This document shows, one piece after another, positions 1-10,572 of a stretch of 64,000 nucleotides of DNA (position 1 is its first letter; each line of letters starts with the position of its first letter). The DNA is from Aaosphaeria pasadenensis (lineage: Eukaryota > Ascomycota > Dothideomycetes > Pleosporales). The stretch is taken from positions 620,001 through 684,000 of the forward strand of contig JAKLMB010000010.1 of NCBI GenBank assembly GCA_022813625.1, written 5' to 3'. Position numbers and translations under genes: made by a program. The notes below the pieces were generated by a model. That model was not told the DNA's origin and made no database searches. It was given only the letters and a program-made list of their open reading frames with translations.

Positions 1-135
1 GCGATGAACACGCATATGCATGTCGAAAGGTAGACCAGTGGGCGCTGTAGAGTCACCTAAGACCACTGTATGGCGGATAATGCAAGGCAGACCGAGGGTT
101 TCTCGGCATCTCCTTGCTGTCTATCCGCATCAGGT

Positions 136-725
136 CTATAGGCGACCAGGCCAGTCATCGTCTCTCGAGGTCCGATGTCTCCAACGAGAACCATCATCGC
201 AATTGGGGTCTTTGAAACAGGACTTGAGAAGTCCAGAATGGAAATTCGACCTACTCTCTGTTGCCTTTTTAACTTCGGTCAGAGCAGCCTCCTCCTTCTT
301 GGTGTCAGGTTGGGCTACAGGAGCCTGGGCCTCGGCTGGAGGTGCGACATCGGCTGGCTTGTTTTGGGGTGGAGAGGGCTGGGCTGCCTGCGTAGCGGGG
401 GCGGTTGCTGGCGCGGGAGCAGCAGGTTGCGTCTCGGTGGGCTTCGTAGAGGCTTCACCGGTGGTGGTGGGGGTAGGCTTGTTCTTCTCTTTCTTGGTCT
501 TGGAGCGGAAGAGACTCTTCAGGTTCTTCTTGACCGTATCGAAGGCGTCAAGCGCTGGAGAGAACATGTTAGTGGAACCGTGCCAGATGGAGGGTAGATG
601 CAATTGTGATAAGCAAGTCCACGGCGAAAGAGTTGAGAGTGCAAGTAGATCGAGTATGAGAGTCGTAGACACGAAGGAAAGAACAGCTGCATGGGGATTG
701 ATATTGACTTACGAACTCCTGGCAT
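136..725 (-). CDS. Small Ala/Pro/Lys-rich protein, function unknown
   Basis: Two-exon model: 725..713 and 554..136, with a 158-bp GTAAGT...CAG intron, giving 143 residues. The first exon codes only MPGV plus one base; joining it to exon 2 gives MPGVPLDAFDTVKKNLK. The N-terminal ~25 residues look like a basic amphipathic helix (VKKNLKSLFRSKTKKEK). A long low-complexity stretch of Ala, Pro, Thr and Gln follows, and then a short tail with two cysteines. No signal peptide or membrane segment is visible. I know no biochemical function for this type of protein. The split start codon region is typical of fungal genes and supports the call; the C-terminal end is less certain because low-complexity sequence gives weak coding evidence. 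Confidence 0.6.
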
Positions 726-2180
726 GGTTGCGAAGTTGTTTTCGAAGGAAGATGTAATGGATAACTGCTTACGAATGTTAGTGCTTTGAAACAGTTTGGA
801 CCGGAGTCATCTTCACGATGGATGATGTTTATAATGCTCGTGAGGCCGAGTAGGAGAACATACAATTAAAGGTACTAGTCTTGGAATCGGATGAGCTGAA
901 CAAGGCCTAAGCACAGTTGAGATCAGACCGGCGTGAGGAGATACTGATTGTTGTAGCTTGTGCTTGTGAGGTACTCGTAAACGTCAAGTGAGAGTACTCG
1001 TAGACCGTCTTTTGAGTATCACTCTACTCGTAGGTAAAGTAAAGTGAGGTGAGGTGAAGTAAGAGTCAAGTCGTAGTTAGAGGTAATAGTTAAAGGTAAG
1101 GTAAGGTCAGGCAAGGTACAGAGCGTACGCCGTAGGGTTTTGGTCGTTTAATTAAAGCGAAGGGGTGACGGTGTAAGTGAGTAAGTAAAGTCACCTAAAC
1201 TACTTGTAGTCATGGTAAAGGGATTATCCTATGGACCGTGCCACCCATGAGAGCCTGGCCCCAAATCTTCAACCAATCACATCTCACCATCTTTCTCTCT
1301 CTCTCTCTTTGAGCCGCCCCACAACTCCACGGTCCTCAGTGCTCACCTACGCCGTCCCAGATCCCAGACAACAAGTTCAAGCTACCACCAATACGGAGAA
1401 TTGGGGAGACGGGGGAGATGAGGGCCTAGTGATGACCAGCTTTATGCCATAGATAGACGGAGACCTGTGTTTCCTTTCCCTATCGTACTGTGTAAGGACT
1501 CAATAATGCCTTCTCAGGAATCAAATGGCTTGCTGCAGTTGAGCTTGCTTATTTTTAGCTGATGCGTGCAGCACGAATGATGATCATGCACCTCGTTTGA
1601 CACCTGTGTTTCAGGCCGATTGTTGACTTCGATCAGTGGTTCTGCGGCCATGTTCGCGCGACGCGGGTGAGCACTGCCACCCCAAGATGGTCTGCGACAT
1701 TTAACCCTCGTATCACAACGAGTCCGGGGTGTCGCCTATCAGACTCGATCGAGCATATTGTATTGTATATTGTATGCATAGCATAGACCAAAAGACGGGG
1801 ACAGACGGACAGTTGTCGTGTGTCTGTCTAAGAAAAAACCCCATTTGGCTTTAGTCCCATCTCGTCCCACTTGCTTCCCTCTACCAACGTACACGAGTAT
1901 ACGCGTACACTCCTTCCTCAATATCTCCTCCTTTCTTCTCTTCCAGTCCATGCCACCATGTAGACGATACTTCTCTCATCAGGGGACGCCAGCTTGATGT
2001 AAGCCACTCCATGTGAAACGAAACCACACTCCGAGGAATCGGGTCACTATAGTGCAGAGATTCCCTGACATTGGTGATGCTGCACAAGGCGAACTGCTGT
2101 AGCTCTTCGTCCAGGGCATAACGTCACGCGGTTCTTACAATGATCGTCTCGCACTCAAGGCGAGTGTTTATCTGATGTCT
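726..2180. other. Intergenic region with GTAAAG/GGTAAGG-type purine repeats
   Basis: No convincing gene. About 1015-1125 holds imperfect short repeats (GTAAAG, GAGGT, GGTAAGG), and 1291-1310 is a TC-rich tract. The part near 725 is the likely promoter of the small Ala/Pro-rich gene; the part near 2180 is the 3' side of the PTPA gene. Confidence 0.5.
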
Positions 2181-3780
2181 CTATGGCTTCTTCTCTGCCC
2201 ATGGAGCCGGAGTAGCCGCTGCTGCGCCAGGCACGCTCGCAGTTCCGCTAGGTCGGGCCCATGGGGCGGCCGTTGTACCTCCGGGAGGAGGCGGCGCTCG
2301 CGTTGACGCTGCCCATGGTGCTCTTGTAGGTTGATTTGGACCACTCGGTACTGATACCCCAGTTGTAGCTCGCGGAGCACTGCGTGATGATGTCCATGGA
2401 GCCCCCGTAGCACCCGATGGTGGTGGGTTCTGCCCACCTGCCCACGGCGCACGGGTAGTCTGTGTTCCAGGTTCCGCCATTGGATCTCGGAGTGAAGGTT
2501 GAACTGTTGCATGAGGTGCCGCAATTCTCGATGGTTGACTACTTGTGTGGATCGTCTTTGTGACTTCGGCGGCAGCAGGATCCTTTTCCCATAAAAATAA
2601 AGAACCAAATGGAAAGTGCTGGACGACTGGAAACTTTGAAAGCACTTCGCCATGATACATCTTCAACATTCCCTAAGATTTCATAATTAACAGGCTGTCG
2701 TCATCCCACGGTCAATAGTGCCCTTACCTTGTTGATCTTAGCCCATCCAGCCTGTACTCCTGAAACGTCGAACAGAATGGGGCTATGCTCCCAAAAAGGA
2801 CCCTTTTTGACATCGTAGATGAATCCAATAGCGCTGAAATACATATTTCGCTGTCTTTGTCGCTGGACGGCGTTTAATTTTGCAACATCTCCTGGATTTG
2901 GGGCGCTTGGCAATGACCCTTCTACAACGATATCAGAGACAGAGGTGATGGCTGGTGAGAATTGTGCAGATCCGAATATGTATGGAAGAAATGAGTGATC
3001 GTCTAGACCCCATACTCCATGAGATCCGGCCGGCTCGAGTGTATAAGTCAAAATTAGACGACGAATGAGTTGCAAGTATCTGGGCTGGCTATCAGTGTGA
3101 CGAACAACAAACAAGATCCATTGAACTTACGGTTCTATGACCCCTAGGACGATTGCTCTCTCTTGATCTCCATCATTCGACTCAGCGAACACACCAAGCT
3201 TCCATAAGCATGCTAAGAAGGCAAGGAAGCTCAGCTCATGCCCTGTGCCATAGTCAAGACGTTGCGCACTACCAAAACCGCCCATGAGGTATGCTTCGAG
3301 TTCCTTCTTTGCAGAGACTTCGGAATTCGAATCCGCGGCCAGCATTTCCTCTGGGAGAAACTCTTCAATAAGATCAGAGATTCTCGAAGCAACGACATCA
3401 TACCATTTTCGAAAACTGATATTGCCGAATCGTCGTGGTCCTTTCTCCGGTGGAACCTCGTCAATGATCGCACTTAATTTTTGCAGAAGTTCTGCAAGCC
3501 TCTGAACAACTGGGGGAAACGAGGTTGCTGGATCGCCTAATTGCCACTCCTTAAAGCTCTCCTTATTCTCACTCTGGGCAGGTTCTTTTCTCGGCATCAT
3601 GGCAACATTCAACTGGAATATGAACGTCATTATGTCCGAATATGCCTTGCTGGCAAGGAAGAAATCGACATCCTGCCCATCATTGATGCGTTTAACTGGA
3701 ACTGCAAACTGGTGATCATGTCTACTAGTCAATATTTCCAGCGTCTGACGAGTTGCAGACGAAGTTGCCATTATGGACAT
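2181..3780 (-). CDS. rrd1: Serine/threonine phosphatase 2A activator (PTPA / Rrd family)
   Basis: Peptidyl-prolyl isomerase-type activator of PP2A-like phosphatases, acting in cytoplasm and nucleus. Exons are 3780..3131, 3079..2728 and 2672..2181, with introns of 51 and 55 bp, giving 497 residues. Family landmarks appear in order: [19 protein letters not shown], then across intron 1 the [23 protein letters not shown] block, IFGSAQ, and across intron 2 [14 protein letters not shown] and [13 protein letters not shown]. After the conserved domain comes a Pro/Ala/Thr-rich tail of about 120 residues with five APW motifs (APWA, APWT, APWA, APWA, APWA). The tail is much longer than in yeast Rrd2, which fits Rrd1-type filamentous fungal proteins. 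A second in-frame Met three codons downstream is an alternative start. The Rrd1 versus Rrd2 choice rests on tail length only. Confidence 0.92.
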
Positions 3781-4156
3781 TTGGTAGTCGGAAGTCTTGT
3801 GCTCAGTGGATAGTTAGATCGGATGTCCAGTGACCCCGCGTCAACCAGTCGGAGGTCGGTCAGTGCGGGTGGGTCGTCGTTGCTTCCCTCCAACTAGTCT
3901 ACGGACTCTACGGTTCCCCACGCCAACCTCCTGCATTTCCTTGCATACATGATCAACATGCTTGAATCACCACAGCTACATCAATGATAATAATTGCTCG
4001 TCCTCGAATTAATATTACTGAGACAGTTCACCCAACACCGTTACGCGCTCATATCATGAGCAAGAACAAGTTCACCGCCAACAGTCTCATCTACGGAGAC
4101 TGAATTAAGCCTCCCAAATAAACACAGAGCATCAACACTTCACACGTGAAGAACCG
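3781..4156. other. Divergent promoter region between the PTPA gene and the AT-hook gene
   Basis: A 376-bp spacer between two divergent starts. It must hold both promoters. I see no clear TATA box or repeat. Confidence 0.6.
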
Positions 4157-6310
4157 ATGGCGACTCTCAAGAAGACTTCAACAGCAGAACAGAGCCACGA
4201 TGCCTCCGGCGATGAATCTGCCAGCCTCCAGCTCCTCGCAGAGTCACAGGTCTCGAGAACTGCGAAATTGCCGACTCCAGCTTCAGTAGCAAGCGCCAAC
4301 CTACTAAACGCCGCGCGCATTCGCAGTCATCGGCCAGCCCTCGCGCAATCCTCAAATACAATAACAGAACATACATCGGATATTGAGGCGCAAGGGATAG
4401 CAAAAATACAGAAGAAAGGCAAACTTCCGAAGCCAAATACAGTTTCAGGGAGACTACCCAAGCGATCTGCGCGGCTGTCTGAGAGGGGTTGGAATGTATA
4501 TGAGATGCCAGAATCTCCGGAGAAAACGGGGTATAAGCTTCCTCAGACTGTCAATCATGGGAAGCTCCACTTTGTAGGGCGGACAAAACGATCGCAAATC
4601 GCCTCGCAGGAGCCACGGACAAATACGAACACACCTGGGCGGCGTAAAAGTAGTCGCATAGCTGGCGAGGATGCTGATATTGATCATACTGATTGGGAAC
4701 GGAGGCCCGAGGCAATCCCAAGAGTTACTCAAAGATCGAAGCGCAAGAGTGATCTCTCAGTGGAGGCAGAGCCCACGACGCCCCGTAAGATCGTTAAGAA
4801 GAAACAACCTTCGGGCTCGAAGCCAAACAGTGTCAATACCAATACTTCAAGCTCGAATCAGCATCCCATTCCCTCGCCAACAGCAAACCAATTAGACCCT
4901 GCGGAAACCAATAGAACATCTACACTTGCTTCAAGTTCAGCTCCTGAACCACGCCGATTAAGAGGAAGACCGAGGAAGATAACCGCTGCAAGCAAAGCCA
5001 TAATGCCGGCGGAAAACGGTCTGGACACACTTCCGATTGAGGGTGAGGCACCGAGGAATGGGAACTCTTCTAGGGTCCGTGACGATGGCGATTCACTATT
5101 CATACCAGAAGTTATCCACGATTCTCACGACGATAGCATTCGCTCAACCTCCGTCGCTCAACCAGAGGATGTGGCGCCTGTCCAGCAGCAGATTACCACA
5201 GTAATTGATATTGACAATAGTCACGATGGAGTTAACACTGCGACACTTCTTTCTCAAACACATACAAAATATTCTGTCTTCCCATTTCTAGATGCTGAAC
5301 GGCATCGCGGAAATTGCTCGACAAGCGAAGCTAAGAAAATAAGAGAAATCTGCAATACAGTTCGAAAGCGCATCGCAGAAACTGGGACAGAACTTGACCA
5401 TAAGAATGTAAAGGACGAGTGTGTGGTGGTTCAGAAACTACTCGCAAGGGTTGATAACACTGTAAACCCTATAAATCGATCAGATTTCAAACAAGACGCT
5501 TATGAGTATCTTTTCTATTCATTAGCCCGTCTCCTTGAGGCAGTCTATGATTGGGCAAAAGAACAGCACGATAATCTGGAAGAATCTCTCCCCGCACTTG
5601 AAATTCTTATTCCTTTCGCGATGAGCATCATTGATCTCAATAGCACAATTACGGCTTGGAATGTTGCAGTACCGCCTCGTGCAAAAGGGGAAGGCGTGGT
5701 GAGACAGGTACTGGCAAACTTCATCTTGCCACTCCGTGAGTTCCACGACCAGCTCCGTGAAAAACGAGATCAACTAGAAAAGGCGGAGAAATCTGAAAGA
5801 TTTCGTCAAGAGAAGCTTTCTCAGATACGACGGAAAAAAGAAAAGCAAGAGGGTAAGAGAGAGGCAGAGAGGCAAACCGCTCAGCGTTGGACGCATTGGC
5901 AGCATCTGCACCAAGTGCGCCAGCTGTGCGAACCAAGTCTGGATCTGCGGAGGCGAAATCATCTCTGGCTCCGTCCACTCAACCAGGTCCAAGAATTAGA
6001 TGCCAACGGTGTCCCATTCGAGCGAGAACCCTTTTTTACGCGAAGATTGCGCCCCTTCAATACCGGCAGCGCAGAATGGAGTACGCACCAAGTAAAGGCA
6101 TTGCTCGATGGTTTGCAAGACTTTGCAGGCCCTGACGTCTTTGAAAATATCTTCAAGGCTTACTGCCGGCCTCGCGGTATTCTGCGGGATTTTAATGTTG
6201 AAGAGATTACGAGCAAAGCAGCGGAGTTTCGATCAGACTGCCTCGATAAAAAGGAAGACAATGATTGGGAACTCCCGCCTTGGATAGAACAGATTCCCGT
6301 CCTACCGTAA
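4157..6310 (+). CDS. Large AT-hook-containing protein, probably nuclear, function unknown
   Basis: One uninterrupted exon of 717 residues. The N-terminal half is disordered, rich in Ser, Lys, Arg and Pro, with many basic patches. An AT-hook core (RRLRGRPRKI) lies near residue 270, suggesting DNA binding in the nucleus. Residues ~375-520 look helical (EAKKIREICNTVRKRIAETG and onwards). A charged coiled-coil-like stretch follows (EKRDQLEKAEKSERFRQEK). The last ~90 residues contain WSTHQVKALLDGLQDF and ENIFKAYCRPRGILRDF, which resembles a SANT/Myb-like helix bundle but is too diverged for me to name. The start follows an A-rich leader and is the first Met. I do not recognise the protein; a chromatin or centromere role is only a guess from the AT-hook and layout. 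Confidence 0.75.
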   Translation: MATLKKTSTAEQSHDASGDESASLQLLAESQVSRTAKLPTPASVASANLLNAARIRSHRPALAQSSNTITEHTSDIEAQGIAKIQKKGKLPKPNTVSGRLPKRSARLSERGWNVYEMPESPEKTGYKLPQTVNHGKLHFVGRTKRSQIASQEPRTNTNTPGRRKSSRIAGEDADIDHTDWERRPEAIPRVTQRSKRKSDLSVEAEPTTPRKIVKKKQPSGSKPNSVNTNTSSSNQHPIPSPTANQLDPAETNRTSTLASSSAPEPRRLRGRPRKITAASKAIMPAENGLDTLPIEGEAPRNGNSSRVRDDGDSLFIPEVIHDSHDDSIRSTSVAQPEDVAPVQQQITTVIDIDNSHDGVNTATLLSQTHTKYSVFPFLDAERHRGNCSTSEAKKIREICNTVRKRIAETGTELDHKNVKDECVVVQKLLARVDNTVNPINRSDFKQDAYEYLFYSLARLLEAVYDWAKEQHDNLEESLPALEILIPFAMSIIDLNSTITAWNVAVPPRAKGEGVVRQVLANFILPLREFHDQLREKRDQLEKAEKSERFRQEKLSQIRRKKEKQEGKREAERQTAQRWTHWQHLHQVRQLCEPSLDLRRRNHLWLRPLNQVQELDANGVPFEREPFFTRRLRPFNTGSAEWSTHQVKALLDGLQDFAGPDVFENIFKAYCRPRGILRDFNVEEITSKAAEFRSDCLDKKEDNDWELPPWIEQIPVLP

Positions 6311-7163
6311 GAACACATCTGCAGTAGTTCGGGGGCACGTATCCATTTAATGTTTGAAACGCAACGCATATGGATTATGACAAACGCCGAGTATATAATG
6401 AACAGCCACGAGAGACTTTTGTATAAGAACTTTACGAACACTACCAGATGGCTGGTTTTCTGCAACTATGATAGTGATGATCTGGACATTAGTACATGCT
6501 CAAAGAAATCCATCTCTCCTCTTGACTGAGTCAGGGTTTCCATCAGATGGAATACTTTGAGAACCATTCGAAAATGATATATGTTCTAGATTGAAAACAT
6601 CCTCAAAGCCTCATAGCCGTGCTGAGAATCTCTGCAATCAACTGGAGTCCGCCGTGTCGATCATCAGTTCCCGCACAAACAGACCGTGTCGCTTTACCAG
6701 TGCTTTAAATCATATGGTATATCATGTGCAACAGAATCTTCACAAAACAAAACTTATTATGCTTTCTTTCCTGGACCTTGTTCTTCGTACCGTTTAGTCT
6801 TAGCTCTAAATATCTTTGACGAGTGTTTTACAACACCGTGCCTTTGTGTTGGATGGGTAAACAAAAACAACAGCAAACAGAAAATTTGAATAGATATGCA
6901 CGTTAACCGTCCCTATAGTTTCAAAGTAGAACAACTTTCACACGGCTGAAGAGAGTACTCTCAAAATTTATATAACCTGGAGTTCTTGGGTGACCCATGG
7001 GCGAAATGGACCATTTCAAGGTCATTTCAAGGTCATTTCAAGGTCATTTCAAGGTCATGTAATGTATTCTTCTACGCAGCACAAATCGCTTCCTCTAACG
7101 CTAATAGAACATCTATAGACCACACTGGATCTATACCCGGACATTGTCCTAACCATACCCCGC
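6311..7163. other. Convergent intergenic region
   Basis: 3' flank of the AT-hook gene and of the SET gene. No gene seen. The only structure is the 11-bp tandem repeat listed separately. Confidence 0.5.
7012..7055. repeat. Tandem repeat, four exact 11-bp units
   Basis: The unit CATTTCAAGGT is repeated four times without a mismatch (7012-7022, 7023-7033, 7034-7044, 7045-7055), followed by a partial CATG. It lies about 110 bp beyond the stop codon of the SET gene. Confidence 0.95.
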
Positions 7164-7811
7164 TTATACACCATTCTTGGATCCGTTTCCATTGCTCTCT
7201 ATACTCCTTTGCTCTTTGAGTAACGACTCAATGTGTGGAGCCAACCAGTACTTGCTAAGCACATCGGCAGGCATAGTCTTAGCCCCTGATATAGTACCCT
7301 GGCAGTTCGATTCTTTACAACGGCAGTCGAATGGCTGTGACATATCCCACTCGGTGCTGGGGTAGAAGAACGTCAATTCCTCGCCGGCCTTCAGTCCTTC
7401 GGCACGGTCTGGGTTCACTCGGACCTCCCATCGCGGCATATCGAAGATTAATGTGGGGTTGCAGGAGTGGTTGATGTAAACCAAGTCACTGTTCAACTCG
7501 ATGTGAAGGTCCTTGGAGGCCTGAACGGATGTGTAGGCACAGGTCGCGGGGGTGGGGTTTGTGATCCGCGCGAAGACAGCTCCGGCTGGGAGGTCGACGA
7601 GAGATATCGATCGTGAGGCAAATGATCCTTCGAGATGCTCAACCCGGAGAAGGCGGGTCAGGTCTGGCTTGACCCACGCGGGCACTGAAGTAGAATTGTC
7701 GGCTATGCTGGACGACGAAGCAATGACTGATTTGACCGAGGATACAATGGATTGCTGTTTGCCATTTGGGGCGGCTGCCGGTGCAGCGTCTATGATGGCA
7801 GCTGGAGGCAT
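7164..7811 (-). CDS. Small SET-domain protein (putative lysine methyltransferase)
   Basis: Single exon, 215 residues. The SET core is visible: LPAGAVFARI near the domain start, YINHSCNPT (the NHSC knot motif), GEELTFFYPSTEW (GEELT..Y), and a Cys-rich post-SET element FDCRCKESNCQGTI. Such proteins transfer methyl groups from S-adenosylmethionine to lysine; the substrate cannot be read from sequence. The protein is short because it has almost nothing outside the SET fold except an Ala/Ser-rich N terminus of ~45 residues. Small stand-alone SET proteins of this kind are common in filamentous ascomycetes, and their targets are mostly unknown. The start chosen is the first Met of the open frame; a later start is possible because the first 45 residues are low complexity. 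Confidence 0.88.
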   Translation of the reverse strand: MPPAAIIDAAPAAAPNGKQQSIVSSVKSVIASSSSIADNSTSVPAWVKPDLTRLLRVEHLEGSFASRSISLVDLPAGAVFARITNPTPATCAYTSVQASKDLHIELNSDLVYINHSCNPTLIFDMPRWEVRVNPDRAEGLKAGEELTFFYPSTEWDMSQPFDCRCKESNCQGTISGAKTMPADVLSKYWLAPHIESLLKEQRSIESNGNGSKNGV

Positions 7812-8773
7812 GATTGATCAATTGAGGTATAAAGAGAAGTGGAATTGGTGATCAGGCGCAAAGAGCTGAAGACTATAAGAGAAGGTGAGAGTACGATTCT
7901 AGAGGGATCTGTGGCAGTATTAATACTTTGTTCCAGAAACATCAATGGACGCTTGCGGAGCCCATTAGGCCCGGCGACGTCGCCATAAGAAGAGCTAAAT
8001 CCTCCACAAGACAATCGGGGCTATTGTAAATGTGGGGATCAGATGGCATTCTCCATGTTGCCGAAATCATCCAACGCGCACGCCATACGGAAATCGAATC
8101 ATGATTCAATTGGCATGGCCGAGGTCTTGAAATTAACAATTGGTCACGTTTTTTGGTAAGATCCTTTCGGGACGCGGGTGGCGCGGTGGGAAAAGAGATA
8201 TTATGGAGGGGTGGGTTGAAGTGGGATGTTGAGGCTGTCCCGGATGATGGGATGAACCTCGGTGTCGGCACAACCCAAAACGTACTGGCGTCCTCTTCAA
8301 CGTCATTGTCCAATTTCCACGCTTTCCATGTGACACAGCAACACACATTGGAAACTATATCGGCCTCTTGGATGCTAGCACATTGATTCATTCGATCATG
8401 TTCAGAAAAAGAAAAATCCAAATACTGACCACTAATTACGTCTGTAAGACGTGAAACCAGAGCGTTCAATCTATAACGGAAAACCATGCATACCTACAGC
8501 TACAGGTTTACGGACTCGACCAACAACGGGCCTCTTGATTGCATTTAATAGTTGCAACGATTTTGCATCACTGTGTCTGGGTTTCCGTTTCAGGCCCTCG
8601 GCCAGAAATCAAGTGTTAGGACGTTGTTGGCTTGCAACGTTATATATCTATCTACATTGATTCAGGGGCAGGGCGAGAGAGTTGGACATTGTAAGAACGC
8701 TGTTTGATATACAATGTAAGTGATCTCAAGTTGAAATCACTGCACTTCCAGAGATTGTTGTTGCTGGTAGAGA

Positions 8774-8791
8774 AGAAGTGAAATCACTTCT
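8774..8791. promoter_or_regulatory. Inverted repeat upstream of the astacin gene
   Basis: AGAAGTG, a 4-bp spacer AAAT, then CACTTCT: a perfect 7-bp-arm inverted repeat about 300 bp before the protease start codon. A related GAAATCAC string occurs just upstream at ~8735. Candidate regulator site only. Confidence 0.35.
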
Positions 8792-8953
8792 ATATCCTAG
8801 CCATGTTGATTCATGTCGAGGCTTAGTTTTCACTCAATCTGCTCACTGATTAGAGAAGCTCTAAGCTTCAGCCATGTTGACTCACAATGCGATTATCACT
8901 CGAACTCCCAAGAGGCCCGTGTTCGCAGTATTCACCGTGCTCGCAATCTAAGC

Positions 8954-8960
8954 TATATAA
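8954..8960 (+). promoter_or_regulatory. TATA box of the astacin gene
   Basis: TATATAA 128 bp upstream of the start codon at 9088, in the right position for a fungal RNA polymerase II promoter with a leader of roughly 70-90 bases. Confidence 0.6.
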
Positions 8961-9087
8961 ACCCCTTTGGCTTTTCTCATATCAGTATCGGTATCACGAC
9001 CACAACCGAATTCTCACAAGTAACAACCACAACTCCTGTCGTTTCATCCTTACTTGTGTCTCTATACAACACCTTTTATATCACAAA

Positions 9088-10146
9088 ATGCGTTCATTCG
9101 TTACCTTCCTACTTCTCTGGCTCTCAGCTCTCGCCAATGCGATTGAACTGGGATGCGGCATACCATTTCCCATGGACAATGGGACCCTCTCCGAGCTTGA
9201 GGCTTATGCCAACAGCAGCAACATGGACCCTGGATCTCTCGGCTCGGCCTCAATGTTTGGCCATAATGATCAATATGCACCGAAGCTCTGGCCTCGCGAT
9301 CCTGCCACCGGTCGAGTCGTCATCAATTATTGCTACTACGACCACATCTCTCGCGGTAGGATCGCACCAAGCCAACTCATCGAGGCGGCAATTGAACTCT
9401 GGATGCGGGCACTCGGGGGACCGGCCTCGCAAGCCACACGTCACGGCATCATCTTCAAGGAACGGCAGTACAGTGGATATCCGCTCTACTGCTATGAGCA
9501 TGGGTCATGGGAGAACTGGAATCATTTTATCCCCCTCGATACTCTGGTAATCCGACACGTTACGAATGCCCAACTGGCCGCCCGGGCTACGGTTGGATAC
9601 TACAACATGAATCCCCCACACGCCTGGAAGATGCAAATGCAGATTGGTCTTCGAGCAGAGCCCACTGTCGTCGTCCACGAACTCGGCCACGTCTTCGGAA
9701 TGGTGCACGAGCACCAGCGGGTAGATCGCGACACTTATGTCAAGTACCAGTGCGAACGCGTCCCTCAATTCGCCAATGCATGGGCTCTTGCTAGCCAGGC
9801 TGGATACACAGTGAGGCAGCTCTGTGAAGACCCGGTTATCGGCCTACGATACGGCTTCCCGGTCTGGGATTGGACGTCTGGATATGCGACTGGTGCTTCG
9901 GACAATCAGGGCCAGCCCAGGGTGTTCCCCATTTTCTCGGACTCGGCGCAATACGACCTCTATTCGGTAATGCACTATGGGACGTTGGTCAGCTGTGCCA
10001 ATGACCTGAGCACATGTCCCCTGGTCAAATACCGAGATCCGAACAACCATGCCGCTGGCGTCGAGGTAATTGCACACAACGGTTATCCATCACCTCTAGA
10101 CGCTCAATGGGTTAAGGAGACTTATCCGTACTACGGCCAGGCGTAA
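9088..10146 (+). CDS. Secreted astacin-like zinc metalloprotease (M12A)
   Basis: Single exon, 352 residues. The open frame extends 67 codons further upstream, but the Met at 9088 has a good context (CAAAATG) and begins a clear signal peptide, MRSFVTFLLLWLSALANA, with likely cleavage after residue 18. The catalytic motif HELGHVFGMVHEHQRVDRD (H197, E198, H201, H207) matches the astacin pattern HExxHxxGxxHExxRxDRD. The Met-turn SVMHYG lies at residues 293-298, with the zinc-associated tyrosine of astacins. About ten cysteines suggest disulfides. The enzyme should cut proteins outside the cell. No separate prodomain is obvious, though residues 19-80 before the YCYYDH block could serve as one. Astacins are patchily found in fungi, mostly in plant- and insect-associated species; a host or nutritional role is inference. 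Confidence 0.92.
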   Translation: MRSFVTFLLLWLSALANAIELGCGIPFPMDNGTLSELEAYANSSNMDPGSLGSASMFGHNDQYAPKLWPRDPATGRVVINYCYYDHISRGRIAPSQLIEAAIELWMRALGGPASQATRHGIIFKERQYSGYPLYCYEHGSWENWNHFIPLDTLVIRHVTNAQLAARATVGYYNMNPPHAWKMQMQIGLRAEPTVVVHELGHVFGMVHEHQRVDRDTYVKYQCERVPQFANAWALASQAGYTVRQLCEDPVIGLRYGFPVWDWTSGYATGASDNQGQPRVFPIFSDSAQYDLYSVMHYGTLVSCANDLSTCPLVKYRDPNNHAAGVEVIAHNGYPSPLDAQWVKETYPYYGQA

Positions 10147-10572
10147 TTCGCTTGACAATGTATGGTGTTTTCTTGCGTGGTAGACAGAGGCTGAGCTATA
10201 GAGTGTCCACATTAAGGGACATATTGGCAAGATTATTAGAGGACGGATAGATTGGAAGACTAGACGCATATCTTCCTATCTACCTTGTATAGTGGGACTA
10301 TATATGGGAGATCCTTCATCAACCCCTTCAAGGTTAGAGAGCCCAAACCAGTTTTCATATCAATAATCGTATCACAACTCATAATATGCCCTTTTTCTCT
10401 TCGTGATGTCAATTAAGAACATTAAAAGCTTTCAAGACTTTTATATCCATAGTTTGGTCTCGATAACATCTTAATATTGCCTCCGTTCATAATGCATCCT
10501 GATTAAATAATTGGGTATCGACCTAAAACCTCCACTTACACACTCCTCAGTCTAGATGTTCCTACCAGCACT
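10147..10572. other. Convergent intergenic region
   Basis: AT-rich 3' flanks of the astacin gene and the SAT4-type gene. Nothing else seen. Confidence 0.5.

Larger units (their letters stand above)
7812..9087. other. Divergent intergenic region with promoters of the SET and astacin genes
   Basis: No gene seen. The right end holds a TATA box and an inverted repeat listed separately, plus two loosely similar copies of AGCCATGTTGA with a trailing CACTC (about 8800 and 8871). Confidence 0.5.

Noticed and set aside
8887..9087. 67-codon N-terminal extension of the astacin
   Set aside because: It includes the TATA box and precedes a clear signal peptide; the start at 9088 is far better.
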